DNA of 64,000 nucleotides from Symbiodinium natans (taxonomy: Eukaryota > Sar > Dinophyceae > Suessiales > Symbiodiniaceae). This document shows, piece by piece, positions 33,801 through 43,259 of the stretch. The position numbers and the translations under genes are program-made. How positions within the stretch are numbered: position 1 is the first letter of the stretch; each line of letters opens with the position of its first letter. The stretch lies in assembly GCA_905221605.1 (NCBI GenBank), contig CAJNDS010002783.1, forward strand, positions 48,501 through 112,500. The letters run 5' to 3'. Under the pieces are notes generated by a model, which did no database searches, was not told where the DNA came from, and was given only the letters and a program-made list of their open reading frames with translations.

Positions 33801-36800
33801 GTCTTGCTTTCCGGCAACAGCTTGGCATTCTAGTGCAGATAGACGGACGGATAGACCGAGACACAGAGCGAGAGGCAAAGAGAAAGGACAGACACAGACA
33901 CAGAGTGAGAGGCACAGAGAGGAGGAGAAGAAGAAGAAGAAGAAAAAAGAAGAAGAACAATAACAAGAATAAGAAGAAGAAGAAGAAGAATAGCAAGAAG
34001 AAGAAGAATAAGAAGAAGAAGAAGAATAAGAAGAATAAGAAGAATAAGAAGAAGAAGAATAATAACAAGAAGAAGAATAAGACTAATAAGGAAAATCATA
34101 ATAAGAAGAAGACGGAGACACACAGAGACGCACACAGGGAGGCAGACAGAGACACAGACAGAGACACACAGAAACACTGAAGAGAAGAAGTTGTGGGAAT
34201 TTGGCGTGGAGCATAACCGGTCGGTTGGTTCGCAGTGGCGGGCGGTCAAGCAGGGGATGCAGGAGGTAACAGCGGGATGTGGTAGAGTGTAGGAGGCAAG
34301 CGGTGCGAGCCCAGGCAACTTTCAGCAGTTGTGCGGAGACAGAGCGCTGAGTCAGGGGACGAGCAGGACGTGACCTGCGAACCCTGCGAAGCGTTTTTCA
34401 GTGCTGGGCTGGTGCCACGGTTGAATCCTAAACCCAAAGAATCCTAAGCCCTAAACCCGCAACCCCAAACCCTAAACCTTAAACCCGAAACCCTAAACCC
34501 TGAATGACAGCAAGATGCGACAAAGGGCTCGGAAGTGCAGCTTCAGGTTGGGGCTTGGAGTCTGATTGTACATGGGTTTAGGGTTTAGGGTTTAGGGTTT
34601 AGGGTTCCCAGGGTTCCTTGGGCAGAGGTACTGCTTGCTCCTGGTGGACAGGAATGCAGATCAGACTGCCTCTTAGCAGCAACATGGGGCTGACTATGGC
34701 AAGTACGGTCCTTGAAGTCAGAAAGGAGGGGAGAGGCAGGCAAGATGTCAAGACATGTAAGTGGCAACCGGGTCACGGCAAAATCGCATGCGTCCTCTTG
34801 GTGTTGGTGGGAATTAGAGCTCACGCTACTTGCAATATGTGGCCGCAGGGTGGGCTGAGAGCAACGCCTCCTGGCGGTAGATCCCGGTCACCGGCAGTGC
34901 CACTGACAAAGATCGTATTCTCTTACTAGCCCTAAACCCTAAACCCTAAACCCCAAACCCTAAACACAAGCCATCAAAAAGGGCGCCCTGCTAGATGTCC
35001 CTCTTCTGTGCTTTTGCGCAGAACCCTCGGATGCCTGCGGCACCGAGGCGAAAGCTCTTCGGGAACTTGAATCCTCGTTTGGCTCCTACTCTTCGCTTCC
35101 TCACTGTCAGGGTCTAGGGTTTAGGGTCTAGGGTTTAGGGTTTAGGGTTTAGGGTTTAGGGTTTAGGGTTTAGGGTTTAGGGTTTAGGGCTTTAGGATGA
35201 CAAGGCCTTCCCGGGTCTTGGCAGACTGCACAGGGCACGACTTGTCCTTGCAAGCTGACCCCTCCTTTGAAGCAAGCTGCTGGACCTTAAGGCAGAAGGC
35301 CTACTACCAGGAGGCCTTGCCAAACGCAACTGCGTCCCAGAGTTGACATCAGGGGTTTAGGGTTTAGGGTTTAGGGTTTAGGGGCCATGTGGGGCCAGGT
35401 TCAAGAGATCCGAAATGCTGGGGAGGATGCCGAGGACCTCTCCGATGAGCGCCCCGAACTCGCGAGAAGCAGAACTCATCAGTTCATGTGGGTGGTTGTC
35501 AAAATGATGGTCCCTTTTTGGATCCCCATTCTAATACGGCACCCTAAACCCTAAACCCTAAACCCTAAACTCTAAAGCCTAAACCCTAAACCCTAAATCC
35601 TAAACCCTAATATTTAGGGTACCCCAAAAGGGATCCTAACTTTGACAGCCACCCATGTGCAGGAGCCATTCCGGATCCAACCAGTCCGCGTTGCCTCGAG
35701 CGGCTCCCGTGCTCCTCTCAGATAGGGGAGTTTAGGGTTTAGGGTTTAGGGTTTAGGGTTTGGGGTTTAGGGTTTAGGGTTGTGGTCGCTGATCGAGACT
35801 GGCATATGGAGGTTAGAAAGGCCCCATTTTCGTGCGTCGCTCACTCGCAATGTTTTGAATCTATTTCTGTGCAGTCCTCCGTGTTCTACCCCCCTGCCTC
35901 GGTTCCTTTTTGCATGTTCCGTTTCTCATCCTGTTCCTCCTGCGAGCGTTTTGTATTTGCCTTGCACCATGTTACACCATGCTACGCCTTGCCTTGCGAC
36001 ACCATGCTGCAGGAGATGTTCCAACCTCAAAGCCTCGCCTCCAACCCCGCCTAAACCCCAAACCCTAAACCCTAAACCCTAAACCCTAAACCCCAAACCC
36101 TAAACCCTAAAACCCAAACCCTAAACCCTAAACCCTAAACCCCAAACCCTGAACCCTAAACCCCTGCGCAAGGCTTTCCCTGGAGTCCCGCCGGGCCTGG
36201 GCCCAGTTTCCCCGCCGTTTGGGCGGAGGCCTCGCAGGCCTGGTCTCCGCAGCCTTCAGGCTAATAACACATTAGGGTTTAGGGTTTAGGGTTTAGGGTT
36301 TGGGGGTTTAGGGTTTAGGGTTTAGGGTTTAGGGTTTAGGGTTTAGGGCTATTCTTCTCGGTAGGCTCTTGGGATCTTTATGTTTTCCCTCAGTGGGTTT
36401 AAGAGGATCATATTTAGGAATCTCTTTTCCGAGGGTTTTAAGGGCCATCCTTGTAAAGCTCCCCACGCAGCCACGTGGAGTTAGACTCCCTCAACTAGGG
36501 CCCGTTAATATTAAAGAAGCTCTAAGCCTCAACGAGACTACGCCCATTGATCAAACCATCCTAAAGGTCCCCTAAACCCTATACCCTATACCCTAAACCC
36601 AACACCCTTTACCCTAAACCCTAAACCCGAAGCCCTAAACCCTCAACCCTAAACCCTGAATCCTAAACCCCAGACCAGGCGTGGGCCGTTGTCCTTGACA
36701 TGGAAACGCGGAAGTTCGCTGCCGTGAAGACGCCCAGCCTGCTGGAGCCTCAGCCTGGCAGCACCCCTCCCCCCCCCTCGCCTTCCAAGCCCCTAATAGG

Positions 36801-38083
36801 GTTTAGGGTTGGTTTAGGGTTTAGGGTTTAGGGTTTAGGGTTTAGGGTTTAGGGTTTAGGGTTTAGGGTTTAGGGTTTAGGGTTTAGGGTTTAGGGTTTA
36901 GGGTTTACCCCTGAACGCCCAGAAGAAGGAATAGGGTTTAAGGGTTTAAGGGTGTAGGGGTTTCAGGGTTTAAGGGTTTGAGGGCTTAAGGGTTGAAGGA
37001 GTTAAACGGTCTAAGGGTTTAAGGGTTTAGGGGTTTAGGGTGGCTTGCGTTGACCTGTCTGTGGATGTGGCGACCTCATGGCATGTGGCGTGTAGACTGA
37101 CTCATAAGCTTCGTGCGCGCTGATCTGGCAGGAATGAGCTTTTTCAGAGCATCGCCTACGAGGCTGGGCTCGGGAAATTTCGAGGAAGCACCTTTCGAGG
37201 AAGCACCGACCGAAGTATCAGGTATCAATACTGCTTTCTTGGTGTTTGTGCTGTGGCTTGTGAAGTGAACTTGTAGACTTGTAGCGTGTGCGCTCGTCAC
37301 CAGGACTTGAAGCTGTCAGAGCTCAACGAGGATGGGTCTCACCCCAAGGTGTTCGTTGCCTGCGTTTTGCTCTTTGCGCACACGCAATCTCGCCTTCTCG
37401 TGCGGAGCGCTGTCGTCGCCAGTGCCCTTTTGGCGCACCACTAAGGCCTCCTCTTTCGCGGCTGTTCTCCGACCCGGAGACCACACTGCGCCAACGACCT
37501 AGGGTGACTCTAGTGGGGATTTACGAACATAGGGGACCCATAAAAGTAGACCCCAAAATAGTAGGATCCCCTTGTAATAAGGATCCCAATAAGGCCCCCC
37601 TAATGTCGGAAACTAAACCCTGACCCTAAACCCTAAACCCTAAACCCTAAACCCTAAACCCTAACCCCTAGACCCTAAACCCTAATTTCGGAAACCCCCT
37701 AGTGAGTTTGCTTCATCTTGAGCTTCTCCAGGTCTGTCAGTAGCTTCAATCTTGCGCACAGCTCGCACTTTTGGGTTCCTGCAATGCATCCGCATCATCC
37801 CGAAACCCTAAACCCTAACCCTAAACCCTAAACCCTAAACCCTAAACCCTAAACCCTAAACCCTAAACCCTAAACCCTAAACCCTAAACCCTAAACCCTA
37901 AACCCTAAACCCTAAACCCTAAACCCTAAACCCTAAACCCCAAACCCCAAACCCTAAACCCTAAACCCTAAACCCTAAGCCCTAACCCCTAAACCCTAAA
38001 CCCTAGACCCTAAACCCTAAACCCTAAACCTGGCAGTCTGAGGTCGTGAAGTTAGTGCCATCCTCTCGACCAGTCGGGGGCTG
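30888..38083 (+). CDS. Long series of unidentified coding exons (one or more genes)
   Basis: Coding-like + islands: 30888-31036 (DRLCQFQRHESAADLKQWFA), 31185-31258 (RILVVGPSSSSRAAKAVDFM), 31881-31988 (DEVLRLAHVWEEFFSFASAD), 32752-32933 (NVRDMAPLIQDPSTGNLHQV, GEYAILMIETCDG), 33341-33455 (MSKRGEDFISEHIPRQAPIG), 35021-35108 (DACGTEAKALRELESSFGS), 35230-35333, 35388-35487 joined to 35663-35725 (EIRNAGEDAEDLSDERPELA then MSHSGSNQSALPRAAP), 35783-35852 (VVADRDWHMEVRKAPFSC), 36171-36270 (KAFPGVPPGLGPVSPPFGRR), 36676-36795 (AWAVVLDMETRKFAAVKTPS), 37302-37353 (DLKLSELNEDGSHPKVF) and 38032-38083 (WQSEVVKLVPSSRPVGG, then TGA). Only the 35487|35663 junction is resolved (GT-AG). The Pro-rich parts look disordered. 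I recognise no family. Some islands could belong to separate genes. Confidence 0.38.
31270..31800. other. AT-rich intronic stretch
   Basis: TATTCTTATNTTCTT-type repeats with no coding signal, lying between the exons at 31258 and 31881. The poly-hydrophobic open frames here follow from the TTATATTC composition. Confidence 0.7.
33890..34175. repeat. (AAG)n / AATAAG purine tract and (ACAGAG)n
   Basis: AGAAGAAGAA with AAT interruptions (33922-34110), flanked by GACACAGACAGAG repeats. The Lys-rich + frame and the Leu/Phe-rich - frame are artefacts. The stretch 33500-34420 otherwise holds nothing I can call. Confidence 0.85.
35484..35662 (+). mobile_element. Introner, family C, forming a GT-AG intron and carrying a telomere array
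   Basis: Element ends CATGTGGGTGGTTGTCAAAA and TTTGACAGCCACCCATGTG, with CATGTG on both sides. Taking GT at 35488 and AG at 35661-35662 joins CATCAGTTCAT to GAGCCATTCC in frame (HQFMSHSGSNQS). The array CCCTAAA (about 35541-35612) sits in the centre, where CTAATACGGCA meets CCCTAAACCC and CCCTAATATTTAGGGTACCC resumes. Compare the array-free copy at 28921. Confidence 0.7.
37515..37696. mobile_element. Introner-like element, family A, right end duplicated around a telomere array
   Basis: Starts GGGGATTTACGAACATAGGG. The right end CCTAATGTCGGAAAC (37599-37613) runs directly into CCCTAAA units (37614-37680) and is then repeated as CCTAATTTCGGAAACCCCC (37681-37699). Confidence 0.7.
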
Positions 38084-38857
38084 ATCCTAACAACACAGGG
38101 AAGTGCAGTGTTTTGGGGTTTTGCGTTTAGGGTTTAGGGTTTAGGGTTTAGGGTTAGGGTACTCGGAAGAGGGCTCGGAAGAGACTTGAGGGGCTGCTCC
38201 GACCGCTCTTCATTTTAGGCTTTCCTTCACGTGTATGAGGTCCGCTTTGGTGGTCCTTTTTTCGAAGGGATCCCCGTTGCAGAAAGTACACTTTGGAGCA
38301 ACCCCCACTTGTTCATCAGGGTTTCGGCTGAATTCCTTGAAGCTGTTGAGTCATGGGCCAGTCATTTACCAGGGACCTGACATCCATGGGAACTTGAGGG
38401 GGAGCTGGGGTCCGAAAGCGAGCAGCGTGCATCTAGCCGCATGATCTTACCATGAAGGTCCATGGAGCCATGTGAAGCCTAGTCAGTATTTTGAAGCGCT
38501 GTTGCTCAACCTTCTGATTGCAGCGGTGCGACAAGGCCCTCCAAGTCTGCAGACCAAGGGCAGAAGCACCAAACAAAACAAAACAAAGCCACAGCAAGGC
38601 ATGAGACGGACTTCTGCCACCTGCCACTCCCTGGAAATCGGCTCACCAAGCAACTCCCATTTGAGAGGCCTTGGTGCATGCGTCGCATACTTGCTGGTGG
38701 CCATCGTCGTTTCGATTTCTCCAGCTGGGGCCTGAGACTTCTGCTTTAGGAACATCAGGCCTCAAGGGCCTCATGTGGTTTCGTTTCGTTCATTCCGAGT
38801 TCATGGCAATTCCGTAAGCCTGCCCGAGCTACTGCCGTTTTTGGAATGGTTTGAGAG

Positions 38858-40099
38858 ATGCAAAGCCTCCGATGCCTGAGCCAGAAGGCTTTGCAGCCAG
38901 CAGCATGCTGCCTCTTTGCAGGAAGCCTTCTCCCCTGGCTGGGACCCGACAAGAAAGCTGCCTGCAGCGAGCAGCAAGGCTGTTCGCGCCTGGCTGGCTG
39001 GCTGCGCGAGAAGGGTGGGCGCTGGGAAGACCGTCTCCACATCGAGCAGATTTCCGGTCGAGGCCATGGCGTTGTTGCCTCAGGCACCATTCCTGCCGGG
39101 CAAACTTTGGTTGAGATTCCCTGGGCGTTGATCTTGAGCAGCAAGCTGGCCAGAGAGGACTCTGATGTGAAAAGTATGCTTCGCGACTTGGCATGGACAG
39201 ACGATTGCAGCGACAGTTCGGCCATTCGGCTCTGGCTCCTGCGGCATGCGGAGGATGCCCAGTCGCCGTGGCGGACTTGGCTCAGCCAGCTGCCACAAGA
39301 CGCCGGTGCCGGTGCAAGCTGCCTGCCGATCGTCCTGGCGCAGGCGGGCTGCAACGCCTTGCGCGGGACTCCCCTGCAAAGGAGGGCGGACCTCCTCTTG
39401 CAGAGTGTGAGAGAAGAGTGGGCTGCACTGGAGCCACTTAGAGCAAGGCATCCCTGGCTTGCGTCCTACCAGCGGTGGCTCTGGTGCCAAGCGATCGTTT
39501 CGACAAGATCTGGCACGCTGCCCATGGAAGGCACCGAGAAGGCGGTGCATTGCATCATTCCCGTGCTTGACTTCTTGAATCACAGTGCAGAGCCGAATGC
39601 CTGCATCGTCGGAAACCCTACATGTGCGAAGCTCGTTTCGACGGAAGTCATCAAAGCTGGCCAGGAGGTGCTGATTTCTTACGGCGGACACAGCGCTGAG
39701 CAGTTTCTCTTCGCGTTTGGCTTCTTGCCTGAGGGGTCGGTCGCAGATGTCGCCGTGCCGCTGGCTTTGACGGAGGCATCGGCCAGGAAGCGCTCGGAGC
39801 TGCTCGGCGCCGGACAAGTGCCGTGCCTCCGCGACGAGAACGCGCTGGAGAAGCTGCTGGGAGTGCTGGCCGAGGAGCCAGAGTTTCAGGGCTGCTCACG
39901 ATGGAGGCTGCTTGAGTACCTGCTGGCTCTCTTTAAGGCTTGGCACCGTGAGCTTGCGCCGCCCCTCTTTACGTTCTGGAGGTATCCAGAAGCAGAGAGC
40001 CTTCGATGCTGCTACGCGGCAGCCGTAATGAGGAACCTCCAGGCCGTGCAAGCTGAGCTCTCGAGTCAGCCAGCTAGTGGGAAGGAGGGCCTCTCATGA
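38858..40099 (+). CDS. Intronless SET-domain lysine methyltransferase (Rubisco-LSMT/SETD3-SETD6 type)
   Basis: A 413-residue open frame, the longest coding sequence in the window and the only one with no intron. Residues 1-28 are Ala/Cys/Leu-rich, so a targeting peptide is possible. A split SET domain follows: GRGHGVVASGTIPAGQTLVE (about 68-87) is the opening motif, then a long helical insert, then IPVLDFLNHSAEPNA with the NHS-P signature that binds S-adenosylmethionine, and GQEVLISYGGHSAEQFLFAF with the catalytic-Tyr region (ISYG, then -FGF). The C-terminal helices (WRLLEYLLALFKAWHRE) fit the Rubisco-LSMT substrate-binding domain. The start ATG at 38858 is the first in frame. A 245-codon antisense frame (39080-39817) is a GC-rich shadow. 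A retrogene origin is plausible. The substrate cannot be told. Confidence 0.85.
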   Translation: MQSLRCLSQKALQPAACCLFAGSLLPWLGPDKKAACSEQQGCSRLAGWLREKGGRWEDRLHIEQISGRGHGVVASGTIPAGQTLVEIPWALILSSKLAREDSDVKSMLRDLAWTDDCSDSSAIRLWLLRHAEDAQSPWRTWLSQLPQDAGAGASCLPIVLAQAGCNALRGTPLQRRADLLLQSVREEWAALEPLRARHPWLASYQRWLWCQAIVSTRSGTLPMEGTEKAVHCIIPVLDFLNHSAEPNACIVGNPTCAKLVSTEVIKAGQEVLISYGGHSAEQFLFAFGFLPEGSVADVAVPLALTEASARKRSELLGAGQVPCLRDENALEKLLGVLAEEPEFQGCSRWRLLEYLLALFKAWHRELAPPLFTFWRYPEAESLRCCYAAAVMRNLQAVQAELSSQPASGKEGLS

Positions 40100-40112
40100 A
40101 GCATTGTGAAAC

Positions 40113-40216
40113 TGAGTTTACGAAAGTAAGGGGCCCCTAATATTGTCCCCCCCCCCAAGTAGTAGGATTCTCTTATAGCAAGGACCCCAAAAGCGTACCC
40201 ACAATTTCGGAAACCC
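40113..40216. mobile_element. Introner-like element, family A, just after the SET gene
   Basis: Ends GAGTTTACGAAAGTAAGGGG and ACAATTTCGGAAACCC, with the family core AAGTAGTAGGATTC and AAGGACCCC. It starts 14 bp after the stop codon, so here the element is in a 3' UTR or intergenic DNA, not between visible exons. Confidence 0.6.
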
Positions 40217-40986
40217 TTGATGGTGCAGGCACCAGTGTAGGCACCTGTCGAAGAGCTGTGGCGTCGTTGAAATGTCGTTGAGGTATGCTGCTCGTACGGT
40301 ATTGATGCAGCATTGAAAGAAGCATCAACGAATTCGAGATGTCATGCTGGGCTTAGCACACATGCGTGACAGATGTTAATGGTTTTTGGTTCCACCATTC
40401 GTCATGGTCTCGCAATAGGTCACATTTGTCCGAGCAAAGGATCGTTGTACTCGATCTGCAGCAGCCCCGAGTCTGTCTGTACCTTCCCAACAAACCGAAC
40501 CTGGAGATCCACAGGACTAACCCTCATAGTGCGGTTGCAGTCGCGTGACAACCCGACATCCGAAACCGCACGCCCGAAAGCTGCGAGCGCCCATCCGGAA
40601 CTCTTGTGCACCACGCGTGTGGTGTTGCATTCCCCCCCTCCCCACCCATATTGCATGCCCAACAAGGTGTGTATATTGAAGGTCAAGGCCCCCGTACATC
40701 CCACCAAGCATTGTCCTTTGAGTCGCCACCTTTTGTAGTCCCTATATATGTACCTAATAGCCCCTAAATAACCCCTAAATAACCCCTCAGGTCACCCCCA
40801 AATAACCCCTAAATACCTAAGGTCACCCCGAAGGTCCCTTATAAGGGTCCCTCCTTAAGTCCCTTGAGACCCTAAACCCTATAAACCCTAAACCCTAAAC
40901 CCTGAACCCTTATCCCTAAACCCTAAACCCTAAACCCTAAACCCTAAACCCCAAACCCTAAACCCTAAACCCTAAACCCTAACCCT

Positions 40987-41832
40987 AGCAGCTCCCGGAT
41001 GTTCCAGCTCAGGAGCTCGAGCTGCCTGCGCTGGCAGCAGGGTTGTCGGCCCTAGTCAGAGCCCTGGGCCCCCTATATGGCGGTTTAGGGTCTGGGGTTT
41101 AGGGTTTAGGGTTTAGGGTTTAGGGTCGGGGGTTTGCTCGAAAAAGTTTCTTATAACTCTGATTACATTCTGTGTTTTCTTATCTGGGGTTTCCCAAATT
41201 AGGGGTTTCATATTGGGATCTTCTTTATAAGGGGATCCTACTATTTGGGAGTCCATGTTAGGGGTCCCTCATTGTCGTAAACCTCCAGTAACTGCTGCGG
41301 GGGGGATACCTTGCGGACCTGCCAGAGGTTCCCAAAGTTCAACCTTAAACCCTAAACCCTAAACCCTAAACCCTAAACCCTAAACCCTAAACCCCTAAAC
41401 CCTAAACCCTAAACCCAAGAACTCCTGCAACTGGGAATCGGACCTCATGTGCCGAGGCAGTGGTTGCCATTCTGGCATCTCCAACGCTGACGCGGAAGTG
41501 CATTGGCAGCTCGGCTCAATCAGTGGTCTCGTCAAGGCTGGTCTCACGTGCATGTTGTTCTAACCGGCCCAGGCATGACCCTAAACCCTAAACCCTAAAC
41601 CCTAAACCCTAAACCCTAAACCCTAAACCCTAAACCCTAAACCCTAAACCCTAAACCCTAACCCTAAACCCTAAACCCTAAACCCTAAACCCTAAACCCT
41701 AAACCCTAAACCCTAAACCCTAGACCCTAGACCCTAGACCCTAAACCCTAAACCCTAAACCCTAAACCCTAAACTCACGTGCCAAGGCGTGTTTTGGTGT
41801 GCGATCAGCTCGCCATGGCCCCAGATGCCATG
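40987..41832 (+). CDS. Short group of unidentified exons
   Basis: About 40990-41080 reads LPDVPAQELELPALAAGLSA. About 41305-41342 reads YLADLPEVPKVQ. 41430-41560 is open in several frames. About 41778-41832 reads VPRRVLVCDQLAMAPDAMD followed by TGA. The separators are telomere arrays and a family-A element (41186-41285). No family recognised, and it may be incomplete. Confidence 0.3.
41186..41285. mobile_element. Introner-like element, family A, reverse orientation
   Basis: Starts GGGGTTTCCCAAATTAGGGG and ends CCCTCATTGTCGTAAACCTC. The interior GGGATCTTCTTTATAAGGGG and ATCCTACTATTTGGG is the inverse of the copies at 37515 and 40113. Confidence 0.6.
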
Positions 41833-41909
41833 GACTGACTCTCTGGAGTCGATGTGTTAGGGTTTAGGGTTTAGGGTTTAGGGTTTAAGGTTAGGGTTTA
41901 GGGTTACAG

Positions 41910-43250
41910 TAATCCGGAGCATACGGAACCCGCAGCAGCGTGCACCTTCCCCACGGATTCCCCGACTTGGGCAAGACACGGCCAAGAAGCACACGCCTCC
42001 GCCGCTCTGTCGAAGTTGCCATGGAAGTGACGGAGCCCCAGAGGTCGCGCATGGAGTGCCAACGGAACTCCTAGCGGAGTCCTCCCGACGCACGCTCTGC
42101 ACAAAGAGGCGGGGGATGATCCTTGCAGCCGAACAAACCTGGTCACTGTACACCTCTGATGTTCAGGGGACGGCCCCCGACGCCTGAGATAGCGACCTTT
42201 GACGACCTCAGGAGCAACCTCAGGCGGCCTGAAGAGCCCCTCCGTGTGGAGTGTTGCTCCGTTAGTGCATATTGTTAGTGCTCTTGCGTAGACCCCGAAA
42301 TTGACGGAACGGAACCTAGCCTGCAGACTTCTGATGAGACTTTCCTTCTCCCCCGAGTATGTGGAAGCTGGAAGGTTCTGTTCTCTGTGCGGTCTTGATA
42401 GATTCACGTGAGTGCGCCCCCGAACCCATGCAAAACAAGCGATGCCCTTGCGAAGCAGCAGGGAGCACAAGCAGTGCAGAAGTTTTGCTTGCGTGGCCGC
42501 AAAGCAGTCAGGCCTATGAGATCGGTAGTTCCGCCTGTAAATGTGCCATCAAACCCTACAGACTAAACCAGGCTTCTTGAACTGTTTGCAGCTCATGTTT
42601 GCCCGGTGTCTCTGAAGTTTGGCTCGTATGTAAGCGAAAGCAACGCATGAGAGTGGCAAGCGACTCCAGGCAAAGTCAGTTGCCGCGTATTCGGAAGCCC
42701 CGGTGTAGTTCGATGACCCATCTGCCCTCAGAGAACCGGCTGGGGATTAGAGCCCAAAATAGCCCGTTAGCCGCGGCCTCTGTAGCCATTCCATCGCTGC
42801 GCCCGGGTGAGAGGCGACAGCGCCTGGCGAAGGAGGGAGAATGGATACCGGAAATGCGCATAATGCACATGCGGCGGTGGATGACTTTCAATATTCCCCT
42901 GGCCTTTGCCAGGAAGCAGGCAGAAGTTTTGATCCCGCTTCACCTGCCCTGGGCTTGGCACCATGGGCCGAAAGCGTGGAGGGGACTCTTGGGATTATGA
43001 AATGAGTATGCTGTTGCCTTGACATGATTACATGACTAAATTGCTATGTTGTTGTATTCTTCTTTTCATGTCTGTTTTTGAAAGACCTGGAAGTCATGTG
43101 AAGTCGTTCTCAAGCCTGCGAGACTGCTCAGGAAGGAGGGGGTGGCGGAGAGGCGGATTCAATCCCCAGCTTGCCGGCAGGAGCTTTCACACTTTCAACT
43201 CTGCTCATGGCATCTTATGGCCTTGGTGACATAGTGTAGCAGTGAGCTGT
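41910..43250. other. Stretch without a gene I can support
   Basis: Holds a 188-codon open frame on the minus strand (41904-42470) and a 133-codon one on plus (42599-43000). Neither shows a motif, a repeat of family residues or a splice-consistent neighbour. The minus frame would also break the one-strand pattern of the window. No telomere array or inverted-repeat element seen after 41908. Confidence 0.4.
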
Positions 43251-43259
43251 GCTTGACTT

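Noticed and set aside
39080-39817. 245-codon minus-strand open frame
   Set aside because: Exact antisense of the SET methyltransferase in GC-rich DNA. The + frame carries the family motifs and the - frame none.
40373-40707. Minus-strand frame with VDLQVRFVGKVQTDSGLLQI, faintly like a scavenger-receptor Cys-rich domain
   Set aside because: Cysteine pattern incomplete and the strand is opposite to the neighbours. The similarity rests on about 30 residues.
41904-42470. 188-codon minus-strand open frame
   Set aside because: No motif, no splice-consistent neighbour, opposite to every supported gene. Kept only as an uncertain stretch.
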